A stretch of 64,000 nt of DNA from Tenodera sinensis (lineage: Eukaryota; Arthropoda; Insecta; Mantodea; Mantidae), in the NCBI GenBank assembly GCA_030765045.1, contig CM060968.1, positions 113,673,404 through 113,737,403 of the forward strand, written 5' to 3'. Below are positions 1 through 12,445 of the stretch, in pieces; position 1 is the stretch's first letter, and each line of letters starts with the position of its first letter. The notes beneath the pieces were generated by a model, which saw only the letters and a program-made list of their open reading frames with translations, did not search any database and had not been told where the DNA came from. Position numbers and translations under genes: made by a program.

Positions 1-454
1 GTTATGCAAAACTCGTCCAGAGTAAATACGACTACAGGGGTTATAGCCAGAAAATTCAAGATATACATTTCATTTTTCATAAAAATATCTCAAACATATG
101 GCATTTTAATCAAAACCGTTAGAGCCATTTTCAAGAAAATCAAAATTTTCGAAAAATTTTCAGTGTAAAGGGTAGTTTAGGGTGGAGATATTTTCTTCAA
201 AATCTTCGTGTCACATCCTTGAAAGACATTAAACTTAAATACCAACTTTGGTTTTTAACTGACTTTACGTTTTTGAGTTATGCTGTCCACAGACTGACAG
301 ACACACAGACACACAGTCTGACACACACCGACCTTTTCTAAAAATGTTTTTTTGATTCAGGGAACCTCAAAACATATATTTCCGGTGAAATCTCGGCGTC
401 GAATTTTTGGGTGGAATACAATACTTCCCCTACTTACCAGTAGAGAAAGTAAAA
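1..454 (+). repeat. Dispersed repeat family A, 3' half (cut by window edge)
   Basis: This is the 3' half of a repeat that recurs at least ten times in the window. It is recognised by the block around the motif CAGGGGTTATAGCCAG, a CA/GACA-rich stretch near 290-330, and the shared end ACCAGTAGAGAAAGTAAAA. Full copies are 800-860 bp (2861-3664, 26403-27246, 44587-45449). No reading frame is conserved between copies, so the family looks non-coding. The class is uncertain; it is probably a non-autonomous DNA element. Confidence 0.8.
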
Positions 455-2765
455 AGTGAAAAACAACTAATACACAGAAGTAAACACACAGTAAGGTTCA
501 ATTATAAAAATATCTACACTTATTGAATTAACAGCCTGTATCTATATTTTTGCCAAAAGTGTACAAATTTGGTAAGTGGTTAGACTCAAGATCTGAAAAG
601 GGCTAGTAAGAGATTTTTAAAGAACCTAGAGACCAAGAGACACTGAAAACTGCGTGGCATAATAGGCTCTGAGGTAGGAAGGAATGAATATGCCTGGCGT
701 TTGTTACACTCTAGCTCGCAGACCTTCACAATGGTTGCACGTGGCTATTGGACGGTTCCTTGCCCTTCGTATGCGTGTGTGTCCAGCTCTCAATGTGCCT
801 CGGATTATGTCCTCTGAACAGCTTTTGAGAACCAAGGGGACCATTTTTTCTCCTGCTATTTTTTCCCATTAAGCTTTCTCTTCCCTTGCGTCTCTTTCCT
901 TCTCAAATAGCTATTTTCCAGCTCTTCTTTTAGTTGCATTTTCACTGGTGGACCACTATGTTGTGCCATTTACGTAGATATTACCTAGGTATGAACCCTC
1001 CTCTCCTTTGATTATAATCGTGCTCTTAATCAGAGCAACTGAATTGAATTAACTTCCTTGTTCGTGAGCAAAAATGCATCTGGTGTGGAGGGTATGCGCA
1101 GCAGTCGTATAGGGTGTATGATAATAGATTTTTTGGGCATATGTATACTGCATCATAGTCAATTAAAGAGGGACGAAATCCTCAACTGCAAAACAATGGC
1201 ATTTGTACACACTATATCGCACATTGTTGCGTGAATAAAGGATAGACCAAAATGGTACGTAGAATTTTGTTGATTGCCCGGACGTTTGACCTAAAAATGT
1301 TAGAAATATGCAACACTTATGACTGACAAAATTAGAAAATTTGACGATCAATATGACCTAAAATATTTCTAGGGTACATTTTCGAAATCTTTAAAAATTT
1401 AATGCTGTTTAAATTAACATATTGGAAATCAACTTTAAAAATTCAGCACACTCAATAATTAATAAATAATATTCATTTTATTGTTGCGTTCCGAATTTAA
1501 TTGTTCAGTCCAGAGCTAACCCTGAGCTATGCACAGAAATAAACGTCACATTTTGAAGGGTGACCAGAAAGAAGAATTACAGTGGCTGATTATGCACATT
1601 TTACCTACCAAATTCGTGTAAACTTACATTTCTAAGAAAGATAAGTGTAAGAAATATTAGACAAAAATTAGGGCATGTGAAAAATTGGTCTTTGGGACGA
1701 CTGTCTTTGACAGCATGGGTTGCTCTGTTCCTCGACTGTAATATTCTACCCACTGGATTGGCTAGAACTCTTTAAACTTAGAAGCAAACAAATGTAATAT
1801 GATAAATCGCAGAAATAAATACGAAAAAAACGTTATCTCCGTTTTCCTTTCGCTCACATAATAGTCGTAGGTTTCGTTCAGTTTAAGAACTGAAGCACTT
1901 CTTGCTCTAAAAGGCCTAATTATTTTGTGCTGATTAAGCATCTTCTTGTGCACAATTGGTAGTGACACTCAGACGCGATATCCAAATTACTCCTTCACTT
2001 CACATTGATTATTACGCCATTTACTTGTTTGTTTTTGGATACAAGAAGTAGGATAGAAGCTGTATGCAGCCAAATTGTATCCAATCCTCATGCCTCACGA
2101 TGATGTGACAGGAAAGAAGTTACAGTTCACAAACCTGACATACTAACACCATGCCGTACCATCAGATATACGGTTACATAGTTAAATGTCCATGACGTCA
2201 CTAGTTATTGTAGATCAGTAGATTACGTAACGAGCCTATATAATGGTACTAATTAAGATGCAAATATGCTTATAAAACCAGCGAAGATGCTCATACGTGC
2301 ATATTATTACTACCACTATAGTCAAGTTTAATGCAAATATTTATGCTCGACCATGTTTCTAACTTTAAAATACTTATAAATTATTTTTAATGTTCTACGA
2401 ATCTACGCTTACTAGAGTCAATAAGTGCATTGACCTTATTTTACGCAGTGAAACAAATGACACGCATGTGATATGTGCGCAGACGCCAAAGTATTGATTT
2501 TATTTCTTTTAAACGTGTTTTCTTCAGAGACCCGAGTATTTGCTTTCATAGATACAATTAAATTACTAATGTATTTTTAACAGCATTTCAAAGTTAATCT
2601 CTTTACAATAGAAATGATGTCAAATCAGCCATTTCCATACGAAAGTTTAGTGAACAGAAACACAAATTACCTTTTAAAGGTGATTTTTTTGCAGGAATGC
2701 AGTTAAATTCCAATCCTTGTTTCTAAAGCCCTTTTTTTACCTTTTTTGGTTTTATTAAGTTTATT
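455..2765. other. AT-rich stretch, no gene recognised
   Basis: Only short open frames (up to about 70 codons) are present, without recognisable motifs. A loose cluster of promoter-like motifs lies at 2193-2277 and is listed separately. Confidence 0.5.
2193..2277 (+). promoter_or_regulatory. Weak promoter-like motif cluster
   Basis: The sequence holds a perfect CRE palindrome TGACGTCA (2193-2200), ATTACGTAA (2222-2230, a bZIP-type site), TATATAA (2237-2243), the octamer ATGCAAAT (2258-2265) and TATAAAA (2271-2277). TATA-like strings are expected often in DNA this AT-rich and no gene follows, so this may be chance. Confidence 0.15.
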
Positions 2766-2767
2766 TG

Positions 2768-2845
2768 AGTAGCAAACAGGATTCGAACCCGATACCTCTA
2801 CTTGCAAACCATTGCCTTTATCCACTTTGCTAAACTGTATGTGAC
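2768..2845 (-). repeat. tRNA-derived sequence (SINE head or tRNA pseudogene)
   Basis: On the minus strand there is a box A-like stretch (complement of 2815-2834, reading TTTAGCAAAGTGG) followed by a box B-like GGGTTCGAATCCT (complement of 2778-2790). This is the RNA polymerase III internal promoter layout. The cloverleaf is not clean enough to call a functional tRNA. Confidence 0.45.
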
Positions 2846-2860
2846 CTGTATATGATGTAT

Positions 2861-3664
2861 CTGATGTGTTGCACTCACACGACTTTCTGTACTCTTGTAC
2901 TAACGATTCTTACGAACTCTTATACCTATATCTTCTTCGTGTTAGTTGAGATAAACATTTGTACAAATTATCTGATTGCTTATTTCCTTGTAGGTAAAGG
3001 TAAATATTAGACTGCAGTAGGCTGTGAGCGACAGTTAAATTTTTTGAAGCTTTGAAATTCCGTTATCTTTGCACACCTAACATATTAAAAATGAACAACG
3101 ATGTTCCATTTCATCAAAGTTTTAAGTTTTCCGAAACTAACTCACATAACAAGGAATATCTCCGAAATGGTTCACCCTACAAGAAAATTTATAATTGTGT
3201 ATTTTAGCAAGATCAACATTTTTTGTATAGAATAATTTGGTCTATCTCTAACGGTTTACCAGTTATGCAAAAGTCGTCCAGAGTAAATACGACTACAGGG
3301 GCTATAGCCAGAACATTCAAAATGTAAATTTCATTTGCCATAAAAATATCTCAAACATGACATTTTAATCAACATCTTTAAGAGCCATTTTCAAAAAAAT
3401 AAAAATTTTCGAAAATTTTTCCATGTAAAGGGTTGTTCAGGGTGCGGTTATTTTCTTCAAAATCTTTGTGTCGACTCTTGAAAGGCATTAAACTTAAATA
3501 TCAAATTAATGCTGTCCACAGACTGACAGACACACGGACCTTTTTCTAAAAATGCTCTTTTTGGATTCAGGGGGTCTCAAAACACATATTTCCGGTGAAA
3601 TCTTGACATCGAATTTTTGGGTGGAATACAATACTTCCCCTACTTACCGGTAGAGAAAGTAAAA
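2861..3664 (+). repeat. Dispersed repeat family A, near full length
   Basis: The copy runs from CTGATGTGTTGCACTCAC to GTAGAGAAAGTAAAA. It lacks a short internal block around 3508, where other copies read through a segment ending at TTGAGTTATGCTG. The near-terminal string ACTTTCTGTACT faces its complement AGTAGAGAAAGT-type end at the 3' side, so the ends form a short imperfect inverted repeat. Confidence 0.8.
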
Positions 3665-5144
3665 TGTGGTCTTTGAAAAAAGACGGATATAATTTATTAG
3701 AATGTTATTTACAATTAACACTACTAATTATTATGTAGTTGTGTCTTTGTTTTAAATACGGACTGTTTAGCTTATTGTTGAAATAAATTTGCGAGAGTAT
3801 GCTTTGTGGAGTACTGGAAGTTGATGGTAGACTGTAGTTAATTGATGAGTTGTTTTGTTCTACTGAGTATTGTAGTATTGTATTTGGAAAAATTAAATTT
3901 TATTTCGGATTGATTCTTGCATATTATCTTTATCCACAGTGGTGGACTTCCAGCTCCCATGACGTTTTAGTGTTATTGTGTCTTCTGATTGGTGGAAGAG
4001 AGACACTTAAATGAGGTCCGTTTAAGTGCAGTTACCGGACATAATTATAGGCATGCTTGAGCATGAAATCTTAAGTTGGTTTTATATACCAAAATGTTAC
4101 AAGTTTTGAAGTCCCATTCACCAGTTTCCTTTCCTTTTGAGTCGATTATTATGACTCGGAACAACGGGTAGGTACTATTAAAAACAACAGTAAGGTGGTA
4201 TATACGAACGAAAATTATTTCTATTTGAAAACTCTCTTTGAATATTTTATTATAGTTTAGAAAGCGTCCATATCCCCGGTCTACGAAAACAACGTCAGTT
4301 TTATTTAGCTATTTTCTTTTCTCCCTGAAGATCCCCCCCCCCCCCCTCCAACCTTCCGCCACACGGTTCCTGAGAGAAAGTGTGTGTGTGTGAAGGAGAA
4401 GAGGAGAGAAAGAGAGGGCAGGATTATGTGTGGTGTGCTGCATATCCCGCAGGCTGGAAAGTACTTCACAAACGAAAGTAAACACAGTTTTTAATTGGAG
4501 AGTTTGTGGTGGCAACCTTAAGGGTTGATGGGTGGTGTAATAAGAATGCCGAAATAACCTTTAAGAACCCTTGTGATGTACACACCTGCAACATCTTATA
4601 CACAGTAACTAGGGGCTTTGCAAGGCAAACAATGTAAGTGAAGAAAATGTGGATTCGACGCTTCGAGTAATCAACTGCTGTGCTATAACATTGTGTTCAT
4701 TCTAAACGAGTTTATAACGTCTCTATTCCATATCATATAATAACAGGGGGATTTAGCATTCTATGTCTGTGTCTAACTAGAAATACACATTTCTAATGAC
4801 ACACATTTGTGGAGCTTAAAATATGTGATATTCATGTTACTTTTTAAATAAAACTACCGATTATATGATAATGAAAATTGGTAAAAAAGATTGATGGTTT
4901 CTGTACTTTATCACATTTTCTTCGCATAATATTAGCACTCTCGGACACGATAAAAATAGTTATTTTCTTGAATCTTCAAAGACTATCTGAAGCTCGAAAT
5001 AATAGTATATCAGTTAAAAACTTAGAGGAATGGGACAATATTCATCAGCTACAGTATAAAATGCCTAAACTTCTGACGTTTCCAGCAAGAGCGGCTTGTG
5101 AGTAAAAAAGTGAATATTAATGATTATAATTAACATTGAAAAAT
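3665..5144. other. No gene recognised; contains a poly-C run
   Basis: The stretch is AT-rich with a 14-base poly-C run at 4333-4346 beside a purine-rich GAGA segment (4370-4410). No open frame here shows recognisable protein features. Confidence 0.45.
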
Positions 5145-5590
5145 GGGTCGTCTCCTTAGCATGGTGGTAGTCTGTTTACCAAGCGGGGGACTATGTTTCG
5201 ATTCCCGGTATCGGCGTGGGCATTTCTCCCGCTGGGAGACCTGGTCCGGGATGCACTCAGCCTTGTTAGGTCCCTAAAGGGCCAATTGAATAGCTCCTTG
5301 AGCGAGAAGTAGCGATCCCTGGTTACGAAAACCAAATAACCGGCCAGGGGGGACAGGAGCGTTGACCACGTTCCACCTCCAGTACCTCTGAAGGCGAGGA
5401 ACCTACTAGAGAGCCGAAATGCTCTCCCCTAAAACCAGGGAAGACGCCAACTTAGTGCCATTCCTTCCGTGGGGCTCTCCATTAGCTGGTTTCCTGAAAC
5501 GGCCTCCCCCTGCTGTCACACAGCGGAAGGAAATGGAAATACCAGTTACCCGGGAAGACTACCTATAACCTTGCTGGGGACGCTGGACGT
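5145..5590 (+). mobile_element. GC-rich tRNA-derived SINE, about 450 bp
   Basis: A tRNA-like head carries a box A-like TTAGCATGGTGG (5156-5167) and a box B-like TGTTTCGATTCC (5194-5205). A GC-rich body follows (CTGGGAGACCTGGTCCGGG near 5235) and contrasts with the AT-rich flanks. No second copy was seen in this window, so the ends are estimated from the composition change. Confidence 0.55.
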
Positions 5591-5605
5591 TTTGCTTACC
5601 GGTTA

Positions 5606-8600
5606 CTAGTTCTTAGAATTAAAAGAATTCAGACTAAAATTCGTATTTTGCTTAGGAATTATTAGCTTCAGGATTGAACCAGGTTTTGTGGGAACTACGC
5701 TTATATATGGGACTTCGGTTGATTTAAAAGTGCGTATTTCTAAATACGAGTCCTTCGTGCCTTACAAAAATGATCCATTATTGGCAACTGCAACGCTTAA
5801 GGTCCGCACTCGAGTTATATATTTATTTACTCTACTTTTCTGCGATTCAAGTTAACTGTTTACTACGGAAACAGTTATTTTTAAGGTTTGGATAGGTCAA
5901 ATTTAGCTTGTTAACATTTCGAATAATAAGATTTTAAAAAAAGCTTAATTCTTCAATCTCAACAGTCGGCAACTCATTTTAAGTAGGTCATTACATGCCT
6001 CCATTAAATTGAATTTGACTTAATTGGTATTTTTTATCCTCACACCTACCCACACATATCCTGAAAGAAGAAAAAATTGCAGTTCAACACTAGAGTAGCT
6101 GGCAGGCGTAACGTACACACCAGAACGAGATTGCAGATGGCGTCTAAAAGTGATGGATACATTATTTTGGCATTACAATGTTTTAGGTGTGATATACTTC
6201 AGTTTATATATATATATATATATATAAGGTATTTTAAAATAATATAAAAACAGTCCTTATCCGTAAATGTAGCAATAAAGTTTAAATATTCAATGAAGCC
6301 TCGTAATATAGTGAGGAAGTGGATTACAAGGCACCTGCACTAACTTTATAAATCAAAGGTCGCTTGTAAATCCACAATTACAAATTGAGGCTGCAAATTT
6401 ACAAACAAACACAATTTTCAAATCGTAATTACAAAACAAGGCTGGTTTACTTTTCTGTAGAGAACATTTCCGTCTCTCCGTTCATTTGCTGCACATATTA
6501 GTGTTATGTTTAAGTAATTTTGTTCTAAACCAAAGATTGCAAAATATAAAAGTAGCTTGCGATTGACAGATGAAAACCCGTGTGCTCTGTTGTATGTGAA
6601 TACTTGTGAATTAACGTTAGATGTAAGCGAAAATGTAACCTCCTGACGAAGTAAAAAAATACATAGTCCAGCATGTATAGAATCCAATGTATGTTAGAGA
6701 AGTTCGTTTATATTGCCACTGTGGCTTTCAAACCGTGTGCATGCCGGGTTGCGTTCCCTGACGTCTCTTTCGTGCAATAGCAATGACTAATTTGCCGACC
6801 CTGTGCTACTGAATGCAGTTTGTCTTCTCGTTTCTAAAAGTCTATTCTCTTAAAGGGTATAGAATAATCAACATAAAAATAGAATCAGTTTTGCAATTGA
6901 AGGTGCAACTATCAATTCTTGTGTGTACCTTCAAATAACAGATATACAATTAAAATGTCAGATACCAATGACAATAAGATGAGAATGAAAGGGAAATGCT
7001 CTAAACAAAATTGTGGTATATGAATAACCACCCCAACATTCACATACCGACCAAGGAGATCCATGAAAAACCCAAAGTCATAGTGGACGAAATTGAATCC
7101 AAATGTCTGTCTCAAAGTTACCACAAAACCATTTTCCTCGGTGAAATGTACTGCAGTTAACTTTGGAAGGCAAAATCGTGAATTGAATGCATTGGAGATT
7201 CAAATGTCATTGCCCATTAAAGGAGGCAAAAGTACTTATTGATATATATCTTGGCAACATGGAAGTTATATCCCGTTATTTGCTGGGTGTTCACTGTGCT
7301 GCTGGCCCCGATTACAACGGTTTTCTGGTTCAATAATTGCGAGTGATAGTTTAGACAGAACATTAACGAAAATCTGCTATCAGCAAAGGATTAAATGCAC
7401 GCTTCATCAATATTTATTGCATGGAATTACATGTAAAATCAGGAGAAGGATTAAATAAATTTTCAATAGTGCCATCGTTGGTGAAATGTGTAGTACATGG
7501 AGGTGCACATGCCCTCCTCACACTCACACACTTTGTTTTCGGTATGTTCACCAGCACTCAGAGCATATCAAGCTAAACAAAGCCCAAGCGATTGTTGAAT
7601 TATTTCTGCAAATTTATGCATGTAGCTTACAAGGGTTTTATACTAAAACGTTACAGAATTTGTGGCGTGACATTCAATAATGCAAAATGTAAAGTATAGC
7701 CGGCTATATTGTGCTAATAGTTATTAAATGATAAAACAATAACATTGCAAGATTTAGATTCGCTTGGAAACACACAATTCTCTCCTCTTCTAGAGGTTCT
7801 TAGAGATGGAAGTGAAGATAACTTCATAAAGCAGATTGATTACTTTGATAGCTTCACAGCCTTGACAAAAAATAGCACAAACATTTGAAATAAGGATTAT
7901 CTCATAAAATGATTCCCCAAACCTTCCGTCACCCAATAATATATAATTATTTTTCATGCGTTATTATTTTTGAGGACCTTAGATAGGTGCTGCACGCTCA
8001 ACTACTCAATTTAAAGAATAATACAACTCATTTTTTCGATCTTTATGTTTGTAATTTGCTTTTAATGTGGTCAACGAAATAAAACACATTCATATCTAGT
8101 GGTTCTGCCATCTTCCATATGTATGCTGTAGCAAATTATTACAGGTAAAAGTAAATGTAGCGAAACTTTGTATATATGCTAACATGTATTGTGCACAAAG
8201 TTTGCTATGAGCAAAAAATATATATATTACACAAAAAATGTCAAAGCACCGCGTCCGAGTGACCATGTTGTCGATGGGTCTTTAAATATCGCTCACTCAC
8301 GTGTTAAACTCTAAAAAAAATGATAAATTTAGAATTGTTTAAAAATGTTGCGGTATATATTCTTTTTCTAGCCTTAAAATTATGACAGAATTTTGCCTAT
8401 AGCAACTTTTGTTTATGTATCCATAATGTCCGTATAAAAAAGTTCAGAGAAAGTATTTAAATATTTCGATGTGTAGGATTTTTAAATGTAACTGAATGTT
8501 ACTAAAGTATTAATATAAAACTCGTAGGTACCAGGATGACTGAAAATTCGGTCCACGTCTTAATTTGAGCACTCTAATAAACTCTGAATATATGCAGCAA

Positions 8601-8854
8601 ATTGGATAAAAAAAAAAAATGAAAGAATTTCCAAAAGTTTTAAGAGACTATTTTATATTGGAGTCAAAAATTATTTAGGTGGCATCTATTGAGCGCAATA
8701 AAATTTCGTTTTAATTTTTGATCATTATTGCCGTGACCTTTTAAAATTAATGAATAAAAGTCAAGGGGAGACAAGATAAAGTTCAATATTTTGGGTTTAC
8801 CTCTCATCAGGTGTTTAAAAAGATAAAAATACCTACAACATGAAAAAAGGTTGT
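5606..8854. other. AT-rich stretch, no gene recognised
   Basis: A (TA)n microsatellite lies at 6205-6226. The small open frames (6418-6687 and 6912-7124, both minus) show no recognisable domain. Nothing else can be supported. Confidence 0.45.
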
Positions 8855-8865
8855 CGATTTACTGT

Positions 8866-9114
8866 GGCGGCGCCGTGGCCGAGCGGTTAGCGCGCTCGCC
8901 TACCACCTAGGCGGCCCGGGTTCGATCCCAGGGACCCGCATGTGGTATTCGTGGTGGACGAAGCGGCGTCAGGGCGGGTTTTCTCCGGGTACTCCGGTTT
9001 CCCCCGCCATCTCATTCCACCGGTGCTCCATCTTCATTCCATGTATCATCAGTGTCACCGCCTGCGGTGCCGTAGTAGTAAAAGCGGGCGTTAAACACTA
9101 CAAACACACACACA
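8866..9114 (+). mobile_element. SINE-1 copy with perfect 11-bp target-site duplication
   Basis: This is a 249-bp tRNA-derived SINE. The head has box A TGGCCGAGCGG (from 8876) and box B GGTTCGATCCC (8919-8929). The body contains a domain around GGGTTTTCTCCGGGTACTCC, and the 3' end is an ACA-rich tail. The 11-bp string CGATTTACTGT occurs immediately before (8855-8865) and after (9115-9125), which is a clean target-site duplication. A nearly identical copy lies at 53276-53516. Retrotransposition would need reverse transcriptase from a LINE. Confidence 0.9.
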
Positions 9115-9125
9115 CGATTTACTGT

Positions 9126-10974
9126 ATTAAGATTATCAGCTGGCTTAGTTTTCTTATTTCCACATTTTAATCTCCTGTTGTAGGAATATGCCCAAAATTC
9201 TCAAATTTTATCTCGTAACATTGCGTGCTTTTATATTTTACTCAGAGTAATACACCTAGCTGTTTAGGGTCTGCTTAACGTGATTTAACTTAGCGTGACG
9301 TAACATAAGATTTTGGCAATACTTTTTTTCCTATCATTATAATATGTACTGTAAACCTAAGCCACTTGAGCTACGTTCTGCGCATGCGCTAGTCTCCCGC
9401 AAAGAAATAACTAATATCCGAACTTCTTCATTTAACGTGATTTTCAGTGAATTTGATTGTAATAAATTGGCAGAGAGCCTGCATTTTAGTATCTCTGATG
9501 ATCTAATAATATTGATACGAGAAGTGATTGCAACAAATCCGTATGAGGATATTACTCTGCGGAAAGAAGTGGAAGCAATAGTGGTGTTTGCAGCAGGGAA
9601 GAATTATATTATGTAAAGATATGTCCATAAAACTTCCACACCTGGAATTGATAAATATACTAACTGAAATTACATAACCTTGTTATTTTGTATAAGTAAA
9701 GCCTTCGCCAACCGTTGTATATCCATTTTCAAAACGAAAATAGTCTGCATTCTTCATTGGTTAACTGATTTAAATTTGATGACGTTGAATATTTCATCCT
9801 CTATTAATAGTATAGAGTATCGTTTCTTCAAATAACTCATCAGTGCCACCAGACGCTCCAATATTTAGCAATTGCCCAATTTTCTATACTATCATTAACG
9901 TACTATGCAAAAACTCTACCTTGCCAAGCTGCGGTATAGAATTTACTGTACTCGGTCACGTGACAATAGCGGGAACCGTATCAGAAAACGCGTTATTGCA
10001 AAAACTGCCTAATGCCAAGCTTTTCCTATACGTTACGTCAAGTTGGAAGGTCACGTGACTAATCTGAGCCTATCGGCGTATAGTGCCACGAAGAATAAAT
10101 TGTGCTTCTCTATGTAACTAAATATTTCTCTTTCTTTTGTTTAGCTTGAAGTATTTTTCAGTAAACCGTCTACAATTTATTTCTTTATAAGTCCTCTGAT
10201 CTATAATATATAATATAGAAAGCATAGACAGCTTGCTGTAACAATTTGTTATATGGTTGGCCTATGTTGGCCTTCTTTTTTCTTCTGTTTAAAATTGATT
10301 TTTGTCTTTAAATACGAATAAGTATATTTAAAACTGTGATTATCACGAACTAAGTGATATTCGTGAAGTTTGAACTGCACTATGAACGTTCTGCAAAGTA
10401 TTTGAACATTAATCGGAAGGATTGATCAGATGTAAATTGATTTGTATAATAACGACGAATCCGCCATAATTTAGTGGATTATTTAACGACATGAAAACTG
10501 TGAAGACTATTGTTTGAGAAGAGTTTATTATTATCAATAAAGAGTAGTCGAAGCAACTTCTAACTTTATATAAATGTAGTTCATCTGTGCCGCTTCTGGG
10601 ATAGATAGAATTTAAAAATATTTTATGTACACACTCACCGATTGCAGTTAGGCCAGGGTAATATTACAATACCAATGAGTGATAGTAAGAAATATTAATT
10701 GCTACAAGCTTCTAAATAAGGTTATGAACATCTGCACATTAATTTATTCGCTGTTTAGAAATGTTTTTACTTTTTATTGCTTCGTATTCTCTTTTTTCAC
10801 TTTTGAGAATCCTAACCTATAATAATTAGAAAACCGAATATCCGCCATGTCTGTTGAGCAGGAGAATAGCCAATCAGAATCATTTCTATTACGGTAAGTG
10901 CATCTAATAATTTTAGTTTCTTACATCAGTTACGTTCCGTCACATATTGTAATCCTGACATTACTCCCAAAAAA
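9126..10974. other. Unassigned; 90-codon open frame at 9344-9616
   Basis: One 90-codon plus-strand frame (9344-9616) has ordinary amino-acid composition but no motif I recognise. It could be an exon fragment or chance. Regulatory palindromes near 9955-10059 are listed separately. Confidence 0.3.
9955..10059. promoter_or_regulatory. Paired GTCACGTGAC palindromes with a CRE half site
   Basis: The 10-bp palindrome GTCACGTGAC occurs at 9955-9964 and again at 10050-10059, with TTACGTCA at 10033-10040 between them. GTCACGTGAC is the extended E-box bound by bHLH-zip factors (USF, MITF/TFE; also the CLEAR consensus). A third copy lies at 12991-13000. No transcription unit can be shown. Confidence 0.35.
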
Positions 10975-10975
10975 G

Positions 10976-11025
10976 TCCAACCTCCGCCGGGTTTGAACCT
11001 GTGACCTTGGAAACCAGAGCACGGA
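10976..11025 (-). repeat. Degenerate tRNA-like box B fragment
   Basis: The minus strand reads a box B-like AGGTTCAAACCC preceded by CCAAGGTCAC. This resembles the box B region of the SINE-2 copies at 15547-15733 and 54970-55147. Only this piece is recognisable. Confidence 0.3.
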
Positions 11026-12299
11026 GGGAGAGATGCCAATGTTTATTTTTGAATTATTAACATATAAATTATTTATTTTAATCTAGTTAAACAGCATACT
11101 CATAATTCGATATACTAGTGCCTGAATTTTAGACACGTGGCACTCTATACCCAAAGGTGTTTGTAATGTTGGAGCATTAGCTCACATAAACTATATAGTG
11201 CCTGGTGAATACAATAGCATGGGCAGACACTGTAACTAATTCATGGCTTCCCTTTGCATCACACCTTACGTCCCCTCGCTAAACACCAATAAATACGTCA
11301 GCAGTAGCCCTGCTGTATGTGCTCATAAACTGTGCAGAATTTCCTGCCATGGAGCAGAGCACCCAACTGCCTTATTAGTAAAAGGGTGGAGACCTCGATT
11401 TATGTATGTATGGGGAGAGCTGTTGAAGGACTGCGTTTTCATTAAGAATATACTCTTCGATCGCTAGGGAGGTATTATGTCACAGCGCCGGCATAATGAG
11501 CCCTGCCGGTTTCGGATAAAAATCCGCTTACATATTGTGTACCATCTACAGGGTGTTCGAAAACTAGTTGTAACAATTTCATTTATGTAAATAAGTTTTC
11601 CAATAGCACACTGGTTTTGACACATACTTTAGAGGAAATAGTCATTTCTGCGCTATCAATTTTTGCGTCAGTGGCCTAGGAAAAAATCTGATGCTATTTC
11701 ACACGACTTTGTCTACCCTCTCTAGCTAATTAGTGGGTGCATACATTATTCTTACCAAGACATATTTTCCTACCACTTGTTTTAATAAAAATAAAGCTTC
11801 CACGATATACCTGCATCACATTTTCTTATATACAGACAAAAAGTAATAATGAAAATGTTCCTAAACCTGATTACTATACGCTGGCCTTACAATTTCATGG
11901 TCTTCCCGTGATATTGCAAGAAAGAATTGATAATTGACAGGGCTTTAAAGGAATGACTAAGTAGTATTTACACATTTCAACCATTAAAGAATATCTCGAA
12001 ATAAACCGTGTGTTTTATAAAGAACTTCAACTCTTTCTTATTACTGGTTATGCAAGATTATAGAAGTTTCCTTCTGAATGAGGAGTACTTAACAACCTAT
12101 TTTCAGAAAATTTGATTATACATTTTACTTCTCATGTACATGTTCTTATTAGATAGGATTTTAACCAACACTTTAAAGGAATTTTTGGTAAAATAAAAAA
12201 TTTCATACGTCATCTAAGTGAAAAGAAGTTTTGGTGCTGATTCTTGAAAATGTCTCATCTTTGGAAGATATTGAATTTAAACATTTGTTTTATATTTCC
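11026..12299. other. Unassigned; mariner-like terminus near 11548
   Basis: The string TACAGGGTGTTCGAAAACT (from 11548) resembles terminal sequences common in mariner-type elements of insects, but no partner inverted terminus is found nearby. The short frames 11243-11467 and 11737-11937 have no recognisable features. Confidence 0.25.
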
Positions 12300-12445
12300 T
12301 TTTAGTCATGCTGTTCACACACCTTGCACGCGTGCACACATATACACGCACACACACAAACACACAAATATTCACTTACCGTTTTATAAAATGCTTTTTA
12401 TATGTTCAGGGACCTCAAAACAATTATACGTTTTCACCAAAACCA
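12300..12445 (+). repeat. Old relative of repeat family A
   Basis: The order of motifs matches family A: GTCATGCTGTTCACAC, a CA-rich microsatellite, AAAATGCTTTTT, then CAGGGACCTCAAAACA. Identity is clearly lower than among the young copies. Confidence 0.5.

Noticed and set aside
8866..8940. A functional tRNA gene
   Set aside because: The tRNA-like part is the head of a SINE with a body, tail and target-site duplications.
8940..9170. Protein MWYSWWTKRRQ... found at two places
   Set aside because: Both occurrences (8940 and 53350) are translations of the SINE-1 body.
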